Shown here piece by piece: positions 1 to 8,441 of a stretch of 64,000 bases of DNA. A model generated the notes under the pieces. The model ran no database searches. It was given only the letters and a program-made list of their open reading frames with translations, and was not told where the DNA came from. Every line of letters begins with the position of its first letter. Within the stretch, counting starts at the first letter, position 1. This DNA is from Sedimentibacter sp. (GTDB taxonomy: Bacteria > Bacillota > Clostridia > Tissierellales > Sedimentibacteraceae), in the NCBI GenBank assembly GCA_018436705.1, contig JAHDLA010000011.1, positions 62,001-126,000 of the forward strand, in the 5' to 3' direction. Position numbers and translations under genes: made by a program.

Positions 1-384
1 GCCGAATACCGGTTCAATCATTTCCACTATTTTTACTATTTCATCAGGCTCCTTAGTTTTAACGCAAATTGGGAACGAATCTACTCCTCCAAATTCTTTA
101 AACAGCACTGATTTACCCTCCATAACAGGTATGGCTGCATATGGGCCTATATCACCCAACCCGAGAACTGCTGTACCGTCTGAAACTACAGCAACCAAAT
201 TTCCTTTTGAAGTGTAGTCATAAACACTATCAATATCCTCGGCTATTTCCTTGCAGGGCTCAGCAACACCTGGAGTATATGCTAAGCTTAAAGAAACCTT
301 GTCAGTGACAGGAACCTTGCTCATTATATTTAACTTTCCTTGATTGTCCTTATGCAATTTTAATGCATCATCTCTTAATGACAT
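1..384 (-). CDS. Malic enzyme, N-terminal part (runs off the window)
   Basis: NAD(P)-dependent malic enzyme, which decarboxylates malate to pyruvate. Only the first 128 codons are present; the frame is open to base 1. Seen: the N-terminal malic-enzyme signature TPGVAEPC at residues 37-44 and VSDGTAVLGLGDIGP at about 67-81, both typical of bacterial malic enzymes. The ATG at 384 is preceded by AAGGAAGG. It lies 14 bases after the fumarase beta gene on the same strand, so it is probably the third gene of a fumarate to malate to pyruvate operon. Cofactor preference cannot be read from this fragment. Confidence 0.93.
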   Translation of the reverse strand, partial: MSLRDDALKLHKDNQGKLNIMSKVPVTDKVSLSLAYTPGVAEPCKEIAEDIDSVYDYTSKGNLVAVVSDGTAVLGLGDIGPYAAIPVMEGKSVLFKEFGGVDSFPICVKTKEPDEIVKIVEMIEPVFG

Positions 385-398
385 AACTAATTCCTTCC

Positions 399-956
399 TT
401 ATATTTTTTTATATTTTTCTTTTCCAATTTTATATAAATCATTGCCTTTATTATCAATTATTACCGTAACCGGAAAATTCTTGACTTTTAATTTATAAAT
501 TGCTTCGGCTCCCAAATCGGGAAATGCTATTACCTCAGCTTCCTTAATAGCCTCAGCAAGAAGTGCTCCTGCACCGCCTATGGCAGCAAAGTAAACACAG
601 TTGTTCTTTATTATAGAATCAATAACCTGCTGGTTTCTAAGACCTTTTCCTATCATTCCTTTTAATCCGTGCTCCATCAACAATGGTGCATATGCGTCCA
701 TTCTGCCGCTGGTTGTAGGCCCTGCAGAACCGATTGCCTGACCGGGCTTTGCAGGGCATGGGCCTACGTAATAAATGGTCTGGTTTTTAATATCCATAGG
801 AAGCTTTTCTCCCTTGTTTATCAACTCAGCCAGTCTTTTATGTGCAGCATCGCGACCTGTGTATATAATTCCGTTCAATAAAACTCTGTCGCCTGCTTTT
901 AAATCCTTTACCACTTCATCTGTCAGCGGAGTATTTACTATTTTAGACATGCTCAA
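399..956 (-). CDS. Class I fumarase, beta subunit
   Basis: C-terminal-domain subunit (185 aa) of the two-subunit, [4Fe-4S] class I fumarate hydratase / L-tartrate dehydratase family, interconverting fumarate and malate. Seen: the GDRVLLNGIIYTGRDAAHKR block near residue 22, GPCPAKPGQAIGSAGPTTSGRM around residues 65-86 and AAIGGAGALLA around residue 125, all characteristic of this subunit. The gene starts 4 bases after the alpha subunit stops, so the two are co-translated. A tartrate dehydratase cannot be excluded from sequence alone, but the downstream malic enzyme favours fumarase. Confidence 0.92.
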   Translation of the reverse strand: MSMSKIVNTPLTDEVVKDLKAGDRVLLNGIIYTGRDAAHKRLAELINKGEKLPMDIKNQTIYYVGPCPAKPGQAIGSAGPTTSGRMDAYAPLLMEHGLKGMIGKGLRNQQVIDSIIKNNCVYFAAIGGAGALLAEAIKEAEVIAFPDLGAEAIYKLKVKNFPVTVIIDNKGNDLYKIGKEKYKKI

Positions 957-960
957 CCTC

Positions 961-1806
961 CTATAAAATCGCTTCTTGATGCCTTGCCACGTGACACTGA
1001 ATGTTAATAGCCACAGGCATGCTGGCTATGTGAGCAGGAAATGTTTCAATATGTACAGCAAGTGCTGTGCTTCTTCCACCGAATCCCTGCGGGCCAATAC
1101 CCAAATTGTTGATTTCTTCAAGCAATTCTTCCTCTAATTTTGCCACCTGAGGATTTGAATTGTGTTCGCCTACAGTTCTCAATAGAGCTTGCTTAGCAAT
1201 TAATGTAGTCTTCTCTATCGTTCCCCCTATTCCTATGCCCACTATAATAGGAGGACATGGATTTGAACCAGCTTTTTCAACAGAATCAATAACGAATTTT
1301 TTAATTCCTTTTACTCCGTCTGAAGGCTTAAGCATTGCCAGTGCACTCATATTCTCGCTTCCGCCTCCCTTTGGCGCAAGTATAATTTTAACCTTTTCTC
1401 CTGGAACTATTTTGGTATGCACTATTGCAGGTGTATTGTCACCTGTATTTTTTCTTACCATAAAAGGGTCATTAACGGCTGACTTTCTTAAAAAGCCGTT
1501 TTTGTATCCTCTCCTTACTCCTTCATCAATAGCCTCGCTTAGATCTCCACCAACCAGCCTTACTTCCTGACCAAGCTCCAAAAAAATTACTGCAAGCCCC
1601 GTGTCCTGACAAATTGGAACATTATTTGTTCTTGCAATCTCCTGATTTTTCAATATATCCTTCAAAATATCCATTGCCAGTGGAGACTCTTCCTTATCCA
1701 GCGCATGCTCTAAAGCCTTCTTAACATCCTGCGGAAGATAATAATTTGATTCTATACACAGCCTTTCAACCAGTTTGGTTATTTCTTCAACATTGATTTC
1801 TCTCAT
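961..1806 (-). CDS. Class I fumarase, alpha subunit
   Basis: N-terminal-domain subunit (281 aa) carrying the iron-sulfur cluster of class I fumarase. Candidate cluster ligands are Cys66 (PICQDTG), Cys183 (NPCPPIIVGIGIGG) and Cys271 (NIQCHVARH), matching the family pattern. First gene of the operon with the beta subunit and malic enzyme; ATG 1806 follows GGAAGGAAG. Oxygen-sensitive enzymes of this class fit a strict anaerobe. The promoter at 1837-1866 lies under a large inverted repeat that may be an operator. Confidence 0.93.
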   Translation of the reverse strand: MREINVEEITKLVERLCIESNYYLPQDVKKALEHALDKEESPLAMDILKDILKNQEIARTNNVPICQDTGLAVIFLELGQEVRLVGGDLSEAIDEGVRRGYKNGFLRKSAVNDPFMVRKNTGDNTPAIVHTKIVPGEKVKIILAPKGGGSENMSALAMLKPSDGVKGIKKFVIDSVEKAGSNPCPPIIVGIGIGGTIEKTTLIAKQALLRTVGEHNSNPQVAKLEEELLEEINNLGIGPQGFGGRSTALAVHIETFPAHIASMPVAINIQCHVARHQEAIL

Positions 1807-1836
1807 CTTGCACTTCCTTCCGGTTATAATATTGTA

Positions 1837-1866
1837 ATATTACAACTCTCCTGTACTTATTGTCAA
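1837..1866 (-). promoter_or_regulatory. Candidate sigma-A promoter of the fumarase / malic enzyme operon
   Basis: On the minus strand TTGACA (1861-1866) is separated by 18 bases from TAATAT (1837-1842), about 30 bases before the alpha-subunit start codon. Confidence 0.6.
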
Positions 1867-1880
1867 TAAATACAGGAGAG
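1846..1880. promoter_or_regulatory. Inverted repeat over the fumarase promoter
   Basis: Ten-base perfect arms CTCTCCTGTA / TACAGGAGAG, extended inward by TTATT / AATAA. The repeat is centred close to the -35 element and covers the spacer, as an operator would. It could instead be the terminator of the S66 peptidase gene upstream, but there is no clear T-run after it. Confidence 0.5.
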
Positions 1881-1934
1881 AAATATATAAATACTTACTA
1901 AATATGCTAACACAGATTCTTTAACACCCCAAAA

Positions 1935-2975
1935 TTAAACCACACTGTTTTCAAGTATGGAAAAACTTTTTTTATCGCAGTTTATCTCGGCCATTGCTCC
2001 ATAAGGGAGCACCATCATCGGCTGAGTATGCCCGAAGTTCATGTTGTACAACACCGGAAGATTATTTAGCTCAGATTCATTCAGCACCTTTTGTATTGAC
2101 GCCTTGTATTCTTCGTAATATTTATTATCATACGGCTTACCCCATATAATACCTTTAATCTTGCTTAGCACACCCTGAGCTGCATAGTTCCTCAGCCAGT
2201 ATTCTATATATTTCGGTTCTGGCATCTCCTCTGATGTTTCAATAAACAAAATAGCATCATCCCAAAAGTTATTTTCCGGCCATATAGATGTCTGCTTAGC
2301 CATTTCCAGCACTTCAATGCATCCTCCTATTAACCTGCCCTGTACAGTACCCATACCCTGCAGCAGTTCATAGTCGGTATTATTGCTAAGTTTTCTTGCA
2401 GTAAACCTGTTTTCCTCAATCCACGGCAAATATTCGCTGGTCCAACACTCAGAACTTTCAATTTCTCCAATTCTATCATTGCTGAATAACACTTTATTGA
2501 TATATTTTACGGTGTAATCATGCATATTAATATTTTCAGCAAATTCGTTCAATACGGAAGCTCCATAAAAAGATGACAGTCCTGCTTTCAGGCATATTAG
2601 ATGAGTTATGGTAGTATCAGAATATCCCATAAGAATTTTAGGGTTGCTTCTTATTATTTTGAAATCAATAAATGGCAGCATTCGTATGCTGTCATTTCCG
2701 CCTATACATGAAAATATTGCCTTAATTGAATCATCTGCAAAGGCATTCATCAAATCCTCAGCTCTTTTTTGAGGATTATTATATATAAACTCTGACCCTT
2801 TTAGAGTGTTCGGCATTTCAATGACTTTCAACCCGAATAAAGTCTCCAATCGCTCCTTGCCTTGATTGTATCTCCATAAAGTCTCCTCGTCACCTGCTCC
2901 TCCCCAGGAGAGACTCAACGTTGCTACCTTATCGCCCTTATTAAGCTTCCTTGGTTTGATTAAGCTTAAGCTCAT
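1935..2975 (-). CDS. S66 family peptidase (LD-carboxypeptidase / MccF-like)
   Basis: Serine peptidase of family S66 (346 aa), which includes cytoplasmic muropeptide LD-carboxypeptidases and MccF proteins that inactivate microcin C-type compounds. Seen: the N-terminal LNKGDKVATLSLSW strand, the AIFSCIGGNDSIR nucleophile region around residue 90, LMGYSDTT around residue 116, and an acidic ETSEEMPEP segment around residue 248. No signal peptide, so cytoplasmic. Single gene between the fumarase operon and the flavodoxin operon. Whether it recycles peptidoglycan or detoxifies a peptide antibiotic cannot be decided here. Confidence 0.82.
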   Translation of the reverse strand: MSLSLIKPRKLNKGDKVATLSLSWGGAGDEETLWRYNQGKERLETLFGLKVIEMPNTLKGSEFIYNNPQKRAEDLMNAFADDSIKAIFSCIGGNDSIRMLPFIDFKIIRSNPKILMGYSDTTITHLICLKAGLSSFYGASVLNEFAENINMHDYTVKYINKVLFSNDRIGEIESSECWTSEYLPWIEENRFTARKLSNNTDYELLQGMGTVQGRLIGGCIEVLEMAKQTSIWPENNFWDDAILFIETSEEMPEPKYIEYWLRNYAAQGVLSKIKGIIWGKPYDNKYYEEYKASIQKVLNESELNNLPVLYNMNFGHTQPMMVLPYGAMAEINCDKKSFSILENSVV

Positions 2976-3022
2976 TTGCTTTATCTCCTACAGTTTATTT
3001 ATATATTTTCATACATCTATCA

Positions 3023-3508
3023 TTACTGATACTTGCTGTTAAAATCCTCAGCAAACTTTTTAATATTACTATGCTGTATGTATGACTTATCGGATGTTAT
3101 CTTGGAAACTTTCTTAACGATTACTTTCTCCATAAAGTTCATTTTATTAAAAATAAATTCTCCGCCGAAATACTTTACTGTTTTTGATCTACTGATGAGA
3201 TCTGAAGGAAAGTTCTCTTTTATTTCCTTTTCAAGCATGTCACCTTCTTGCATGCCACAGATAAATAACCCTGTTTCTTTGCTCAACAGTACATCAAGGT
3301 TCCTGTTTATAAAATCAGTTACTTCTTTTTGGATTTTTCCCATGTAGATGGAGCCTCCTATTATGACTCTGTCAAATTTTGAAAGATTAACATTGGTTTT
3401 TTCTTTTAAATTTACAATTTCAACTTTGCCTTTCAGCTCATTTGATAATTCCAATACACATTTTTGTGCACAGCCGTACTTTGTTGCATAAGCTATTAAA
3501 GTATTCAT
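3023..3508 (-). CDS. Flavodoxin-domain protein (HemG-like)
   Basis: 161-aa flavodoxin-fold protein. It begins with the FMN phosphate loop region (YATKYGCAQKC, residues 7-17) and has FDRVIIGGSIYMGKI around residues 45-59, the pattern of flavodoxin-like protoporphyrinogen oxidase (HemG) relatives. Last gene of a TetR / FMN-binding / flavodoxin operon, 10 bases after the FMN-binding gene. A soluble flavodoxin could pass electrons to the membrane-anchored flavin protein beside it; that link is inference. HemG activity itself is unproven. Confidence 0.78.
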   Translation of the reverse strand: MNTLIAYATKYGCAQKCVLELSNELKGKVEIVNLKEKTNVNLSKFDRVIIGGSIYMGKIQKEVTDFINRNLDVLLSKETGLFICGMQEGDMLEKEIKENFPSDLISRSKTVKYFGGEFIFNKMNFMEKVIVKKVSKITSDKSYIQHSNIKKFAEDFNSKYQ

Positions 3509-3518
3509 ATTTCCTCCA

Positions 3519-3902
3519 TTATTTATTTAATGCATCCTCTATGGATTTTAGATATGCTTTGCTGGTTACCGTTCCTCCCGACACAGTATCAACGGTTGTA
3601 TTTTGTTTTTCAATAACCTTTTGAAACAGCAGTCTGCTTACTTCTTCATTTGCAAATTTCACATCTTCTTCTATCTCTATTTTTGTGATTTTGCGATTTT
3701 CTACAGTTACATTCAATTCATTGCACCATCTTCCGAAATCAAAACTTCCTTTATAAACTCCGTCCTCAGTTTCGGATAAATCCACAGAGCTAATGCTTAC
3801 ATTCAGCACTTCATCTAACCCGCGGCTTAAATAAAACACACCTGCCGCACCGGCAATAACAATCAAAAGAATTGTAAATCCCAAGATTTTAAATGCCCTC
3901 AT
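3519..3902 (-). CDS. Membrane-anchored FMN-binding domain protein
   Basis: 127-aa protein with one N-terminal membrane helix (about residues 8-27) followed by a small FMN_bind domain outside the membrane. Seen: DTVSGGT at residues 105-111, which fits the Dxx(S/T)GA(S/T)-like motif where ApbE-type flavin transferases attach FMN to a Thr/Ser (here Thr111), although the Ala position is Gly. Located between a TetR regulator and a flavodoxin, so probably an extracytoplasmic redox carrier. No apbE gene is in the window. Covalent flavin is inference from the motif. Confidence 0.75.
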   Translation of the reverse strand: MRAFKILGFTILLIVIAGAAGVFYLSRGLDEVLNVSISSVDLSETEDGVYKGSFDFGRWCNELNVTVENRKITKIEIEEDVKFANEEVSRLLFQKVIEKQNTTVDTVSGGTVTSKAYLKSIEDALNK

Positions 3903-3915
3903 TTACTTCTCCCCT

Positions 3916-4512
3916 CTATATTTTAATTACAACATCTTCTATAAAGCAATCTATCAGCCTCTGTCTTTGATTATCATCTATATCTTTTTCAATTATTAAT
4001 TTACAAATCATCCCAATGACGGAAGACACAATAACTTGTGCTTTTAGCTCCGCTTGATCATCATCCATGTCAGCATGAACCTCTTTTAAACATTTACGGA
4101 GAATCATCAGTGCAGTTTTTTCTTTTGAAGCTCCCCTATACAAATAAGAGGTATGCTTGATAGCCTGTGGAGATTTATTGATCTGTGCTGCTAAAAATTC
4201 ATCAGACATTTTCAATGCTTCTTCTATGTAATTTATCATCATTTTTTTTAACTTTTCTATGGGAGCTAAATTTTCAGTATATGTTTGGGAAACAGCATTG
4301 ACTATTTTCACATATCCGCTTCTCATGACATTGTTTAATATTTCATCTTTATCCTTAAAATAGTGGTATATGATTGACGGTGAATACTCTATTTTCCCAG
4401 CAATTTTTCTAATTGACAGCTTGTCAAAGCCTTCTTCCGCAATAATTTCTTTGGCAGTTGAAATTATTAATTCCTTCATTGCCTCAATTTCTTTTTCTCT
4501 TCTGGTATACAT
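3916..4512 (-). CDS. TetR family regulator
   Basis: 198-aa TetR-type repressor. The N-terminal helix-turn-helix spans about residues 20-50 (IIAEEGFDKLSIRKIAGKI, then YHYFKDKDEIL); the C-terminal ligand domain is unassigned. First gene of an operon with the FMN-binding and flavodoxin genes, 13 bases from the next start. A palindrome 30-45 bases upstream is a plausible autoregulatory operator. The esterase gene at 4687 is divergently transcribed and may share the control region. The inducer is unknown. Confidence 0.88.
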   Translation of the reverse strand: MYTRREKEIEAMKELIISTAKEIIAEEGFDKLSIRKIAGKIEYSPSIIYHYFKDKDEILNNVMRSGYVKIVNAVSQTYTENLAPIEKLKKMMINYIEEALKMSDEFLAAQINKSPQAIKHTSYLYRGASKEKTALMILRKCLKEVHADMDDDQAELKAQVIVSSVIGMICKLIIEKDIDDNQRQRLIDCFIEDVVIKI

Positions 4513-4523
4513 TTTTGCTCCTT

Positions 4524-4556
4524 TTGAACAATGTTATAATTTTGAACACCGTTCAA
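4524..4556. promoter_or_regulatory. Candidate TetR operator
   Basis: TTGAAC-ACC-GTTCAA (4542-4556) is a perfect 6-base inverted repeat, with a second imperfect copy TTGAACAATGTT at 4524-4535. It lies between the TetR start codon and a TTGACA at 4585-4590. Confidence 0.5.
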
Positions 4557-4686
4557 TAAAGAGGTTATCATTATCATAATCATTTGTCAATAATTTTTCT
4601 GCATACTCTATAATATTTTTTTAAATCAATGGTAGAAATTTTACCAAATTTTATGTATAGTAAGATAGAAAGAGGTGAATGACTTA

Positions 4687-5448
4687 ATGAAATTTAATAA
4701 TATAATTGAGAGAAATACATTTATAAAAGATATACCTGTCATACTGCTCACTCCAAAGGACGGCTTAAAGAAGCATCCAACAGTATTGTTTTATCACGGA
4801 TGGAGTTCAGATGCAGAAAAACAAAGGTTTAGAGGATATATTTTGTGCAGTCTGGGATATCAGGTTATCATCCCATGTTCGATTTATCATGGAACACGAA
4901 ATCCAATAGATTACCTTAATACACCAAATGCAATAAATTACTTTTGGAATGTTATACTAAAAAACATTGAGGAATTTGACATTATACTCGACGAAGCAAT
5001 AAAAAATTTTGAAGCTGATCCTGATAGGATAGGTATAATTGGAAATTCAATGGGCGGATTTACGTCAGCAGGAATTTTTTCAAAAAATAAGAACATAAAA
5101 GCTGTTGTTGTCCTTAATGGCTCATGCAGCTGGAATTATTACAACAAAATATTTTTTGAACGCTATAAAAACCAAGATTGGCATATCGGAGTACAAGAAC
5201 AGGAAAAAATAGATGCTCTCGACCCTTTAAATAATATAGGTAGTATTAAAGATAGACCAATGCTTTTATTGCACGGAGATAGTGACACCATCGTTTTTGT
5301 AGAAACGCAAAAAGAATTCTACAAAAAAGCTCTTCCTTTATATAGTGACAAAGAAAAATTGAATTTTATCGAATATCATAATCTAAATCATTTTGTAACC
5401 ACAAACATGATGGAAGAAGCAGCTTCGTGGTTCGATAAATATTTGTAA
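4687..5448 (+). CDS. Alpha/beta hydrolase (esterase)
   Basis: Serine hydrolase of the alpha/beta fold (253 aa from the chosen start). Seen: oxyanion-side HGWSS near residue 39, the nucleophile elbow GNSMGG around residues 118-123, LLHGDSDTIV with the likely catalytic Asp around residue 198, and a C-terminal NLNHFV with the likely catalytic His. It resembles small YitV/YjfP-type esterases; the substrate is unknown. The ATG at 4687 is preferred because AGAGGTG sits 9 bases upstream; an in-frame GTG at 4675 would overlap that ribosome binding site. Monocistronic, convergent with the AOR-like gene. Confidence 0.8.
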   Translation: MKFNNIIERNTFIKDIPVILLTPKDGLKKHPTVLFYHGWSSDAEKQRFRGYILCSLGYQVIIPCSIYHGTRNPIDYLNTPNAINYFWNVILKNIEEFDIILDEAIKNFEADPDRIGIIGNSMGGFTSAGIFSKNKNIKAVVVLNGSCSWNYYNKIFFERYKNQDWHIGVQEQEKIDALDPLNNIGSIKDRPMLLLHGDSDTIVFVETQKEFYKKALPLYSDKEKLNFIEYHNLNHFVTTNMMEEAASWFDKYL

Positions 5449-5478
5449 TACATAAGAACGCTAAGTGTTTAGGCCTGT

Positions 5479-7035
5479 TTAGCTGAAATACCTATACAGC
5501 ACTTTAGTAAATTCGGGGATATTTTTCTGTATTGATTGCATTGCATTGTATCTTTCGTCTTCAATTTCCCGGGTAATGCATTCACCGGAATAATTGAGCA
5601 TTTCCACCACTGTCTGCTTTATTCCTGTTTTGTAATAAAACATGTCAGCTATAATGTTTAATGCCTCCTTATTATTAATTAATGCAAAGGATGTAAAAAT
5701 ACAGAACCCCATATTTTCAAGCAAAAATATTTGTCTATACATCAGTTCTAAATCATCCACATCCTTAAATTCCTTGAAAAATTTATCAACAGAAATATTA
5801 AACTTCTTTTCCTCACTGATTACCGGCTTAGTTACCAATAGCTTTAGAGCCGGATTTTCTTTAAATAGATTATATATACCAATTGTCTTAGAACCTATTA
5901 TTTTCCCAAGAATTGAGTTTTCTTCAATTTCATGCAATAAATTGTATATCTCACTTTTTGAAGGTTTCATATTAGTCGCTTTAAAATATATGTTAGAACT
6001 GAATACAAATTCTGTTGAATCTATCCCTAATTCAAAAGCTTTAGTGTTTATTTTTTTAGCAAATGTAATATCCTCCATATCATAACAGTGCTGTAAAGCC
6101 GCGCTCACTTCGCTCTCGGCAGGAGCAGAAAATGCTTCTTCATTATTCTTGCAATGTCTGTTCAGGCAGCCAACCACACACAGGGGCGAACAGGTCTTAT
6201 TTATTTTCTTATAGCTTGATCTGTTTGTTTTCACTCCAAATGAAGCAGTATTTTCTTTAACTTCGGGTATATTATTCTTATTTTTTAATAATTTTATTAA
6301 TGTTATTGAACCATTTCCCGGTAAAGCCTGCCCGCAAATTGGATTATCAATTATTATCCTGGATAGTTTTTTGCTTTCTATTGAAAATTTATGTTTGTCA
6401 AAACATTCGTTTTCAAAATATTTATCATTATTAATAACCACAGCCTTTAAATTTTTGCTGCCCCAAATGTCTCCAAATCCATTTCTGGAACAATAATACT
6501 GAGGATAGCCTTCAGGATATGTACCAAACAGTGTAGACATAGGCATCATAACATCTGCTGCAGGGCCTGTTCCTATAATGGCACAGTCATTTCCGAAGCT
6601 AGATTTTATTTTAGATATTATATTTGAAACATAGCTATCAGCAGCATTGATATTTCTTATTTCTACCTTATCCTTTTGTATATAAATTACTGTGTTATTA
6701 TCCTTCGCCTTTCCTTTAATAACCAGAGCCTCAATGCCGGCCGAAGCAAGTTTTTGTGGAAAATCTCCGGTCATATTCATTACTTGCAGCCCTAGCCCCT
6801 TACCTTTACGTGTTGCCAAGGTTATTCTTCCGGAACTTGGAGCTGTTGTTCCTGTAAACAGCCCTATAGTAAATACTATTACATTTTCATCATCAAATCT
6901 GTCTGTTAAAGGCACGGTATGCTTATTGATCAAATATGCAGCAAGCCCTCTTCCATGGTGTTTTATATCATTGATATTATACTTTTGGTAAGAAATACTT
7001 TTATCGGTTAAGTTTACATAGCAGATTCTACTCAT
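5479..7035 (-). CDS. Aldehyde:ferredoxin oxidoreductase-like protein (short, divergent)
   Basis: AOR family protein, 518 aa against the usual 580-700. Seen in order: the AOR N-terminal region (HHGRGLAAYLINKH, residues 26-39; TGLFTG-type turn and APSSGR at 65-70), the SRNGFGDIWGSKNLKAVVI block ending near residue 201, then Cys282-x3-Cys286-x3-Cys290 and Cys445 (ENMGFC). Family knowledge: these enzymes bind tungsten or molybdenum bis-pterin and one [4Fe-4S] cluster, normally through C-x2-C-x3-C plus a late Cys. Here the first spacing is x3. The first DxxGL(D/C) motif appears as FELGID (Asp to Phe) and the second as ENMGFC (Asp to Glu). Last gene of an operon with a whole peptide/nickel-type ABC importer. 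Substrate unknown. Confidence 0.78.
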   Translation of the reverse strand: MSRICYVNLTDKSISYQKYNINDIKHHGRGLAAYLINKHTVPLTDRFDDENVIVFTIGLFTGTTAPSSGRITLATRKGKGLGLQVMNMTGDFPQKLASAGIEALVIKGKAKDNNTVIYIQKDKVEIRNINAADSYVSNIISKIKSSFGNDCAIIGTGPAADVMMPMSTLFGTYPEGYPQYYCSRNGFGDIWGSKNLKAVVINNDKYFENECFDKHKFSIESKKLSRIIIDNPICGQALPGNGSITLIKLLKNKNNIPEVKENTASFGVKTNRSSYKKINKTCSPLCVVGCLNRHCKNNEEAFSAPAESEVSAALQHCYDMEDITFAKKINTKAFELGIDSTEFVFSSNIYFKATNMKPSKSEIYNLLHEIEENSILGKIIGSKTIGIYNLFKENPALKLLVTKPVISEEKKFNISVDKFFKEFKDVDDLELMYRQIFLLENMGFCIFTSFALINNKEALNIIADMFYYKTGIKQTVVEMLNYSGECITREIEDERYNAMQSIQKNIPEFTKVLYRYFS

Positions 7036-7046
7036 ATTTAGCTCCT

Positions 7047-7808
7047 TTATCTGTTTTTGAAATATTTATAAGCCTCTATCAGCCTCAAACTGTATTCGTT
7101 TTCGGCTGTTTCATAAAAGCCATTGAATTCTTTATTTTCTAAAAGATTTCCATCCTTAATTACTGCAATTTTGTCCCAATATCCCTTATAAAAGTCTATT
7201 TCGTGCAATATGGAAATTAAAATAATTTTCTTTTCATCTTTAATTTTGTTGAGCAACTCATATATTTCTTCACTGCTTTTTTCGTCCAGCATTGATGTAC
7301 ATTCATCGGCTATTATAATATCCGGATTTGTAATTAAAGAACGAGCTATACAAAGCTTTTGCCTTTGACCTCCGCTGAGTACTTCAACCTTATTATCCAA
7401 ATAATTTAACAGGTTTTTATCTACGTACATGAGAGCTTCTTCTATGGATATATGCTCATATTTATTTCTTTTGCAAATAGCCGTTGTTTCTTTTAGTGTT
7501 TTTAATATTGTATAATTGCTTTCTAAAGCGCTGTACGGATCCTGAAATATATATTGAATTTTTGCACATTGGCTAAATGGTCTATGCTTTAATTCTTTAA
7601 GTTCTTTATTGTTTAACAGAATCTGTCCGCTGTCTTGTTTTTCTAATCCTGTAATAATCTTTGCCAGTGTAGTTTTTCCGCTTCCGCTTTCTCCTATTAT
7701 CGCAGTACTTTCACCAAAGGAAAAATTCATGCTGATATTATTTAAAACTTGTTTGTTTACATATTTTTTATTTAAATTTATAACCTTAAGCATTTTATCA
7801 CTTCTCAT
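7047..7808 (-). CDS. ABC importer ATPase (OppF/DppF/NikE-like)
   Basis: 253-aa nucleotide-binding subunit of a peptide/nickel-family importer. Walker A GESGSGKT at residues 39-46, Q-loop YIFQDPY around 87-93, signature LSGGQRQK at about 144-151, Walker B IIIADE near 165. Shorter than typical OppF (about 320 aa) and lacking the long C-terminal oligopeptide-binding extension, like NikE-type subunits. It overlaps the preceding ATPase gene by 4 bases (ATGA), so the two are translationally coupled; an internal Met at codon 6 is an alternative start. Confidence 0.88.
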   Translation of the reverse strand: MRSDKMLKVINLNKKYVNKQVLNNISMNFSFGESTAIIGESGSGKTTLAKIITGLEKQDSGQILLNNKELKELKHRPFSQCAKIQYIFQDPYSALESNYTILKTLKETTAICKRNKYEHISIEEALMYVDKNLLNYLDNKVEVLSGGQRQKLCIARSLITNPDIIIADECTSMLDEKSSEEIYELLNKIKDEKKIILISILHEIDFYKGYWDKIAVIKDGNLLENKEFNGFYETAENEYSLRLIEAYKYFKNR

Positions 7809-8431
7809 AGTTTTATTACTCTGTCGCAGAGCTTCATCAGAAAATCATAATTGTGCGAAACCATTAAAATTGAAGTTTGACTTCTGATTTTATTCAAAAA
7901 TTCAGCTATTATCTTTGTAGTAATTAAATCCAGTGCCGAAGAAGGCTCATCTAACACCAGCAGCTTTGGCTTTTTTAACAGGCAAAGTATTATTGCAGCT
8001 CTTTGCTTTTGCCCTCCACTCATCATATAAGGATAATATTTTAGTAAACTCCTTTCTAATGAGAGATCTTCCAGCATTCTATATATTTCATCTTCTTCAT
8101 AGCGAATATTATTGCTGCTTAATACCAGCTGTATGTGATTCCTTAAAGTTATTTTAGGGTTTAATGCATCCTGGCAGAACTGAGGGCAATAGCTTAAATA
8201 ATTATATTTTTCCTCTCCCATGCTTTTTAAATCCTTATGAAACAATTCAGCCTTTGCATAGGATATTTTACCGGCAAACCCTATTCCAAACAATGAATCC
8301 AGCAAGGAGGTCTTGCCACAGCCGCTGCTTCCGCTTAAGCCTATAAATTCCTTATCTCTAATTTCTATGTTTTTATATGTAATAACTTTGTTGACATCAT
8401 AAGTAATACTATAATCTCTTAGTTCTAACAT
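7805..8431 (-). CDS. ABC importer ATPase (OppD/DppD/NikD-like)
   Basis: About 208-aa second ATPase of the importer. Walker A GSSGCGKT near residue 35, signature MSGGQKQR (Met instead of the common Leu), Walker B LLVLDEPSSALD. The ATG at 8431 is chosen because AGAGGA lies 6 bases before it; a longer in-frame start at 8452 would overlap the permease gene. The two different ATPases in one operon indicate a heterodimeric motor as in Opp/Dpp/Nik systems. Unusually short for the D-type subunit. Confidence 0.85.
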   Translation of the reverse strand: MLELRDYSITYDVNKVITYKNIEIRDKEFIGLSGSSGCGKTSLLDSLFGIGFAGKISYAKAELFHKDLKSMGEEKYNYLSYCPQFCQDALNPKITLRNHIQLVLSSNNIRYEEDEIYRMLEDLSLERSLLKYYPYMMSGGQKQRAAIILCLLKKPKLLVLDEPSSALDLITTKIIAEFLNKIRSQTSILMVSHNYDFLMKLCDRVIKL

Positions 8432-8441
8432 TAATATTCCT

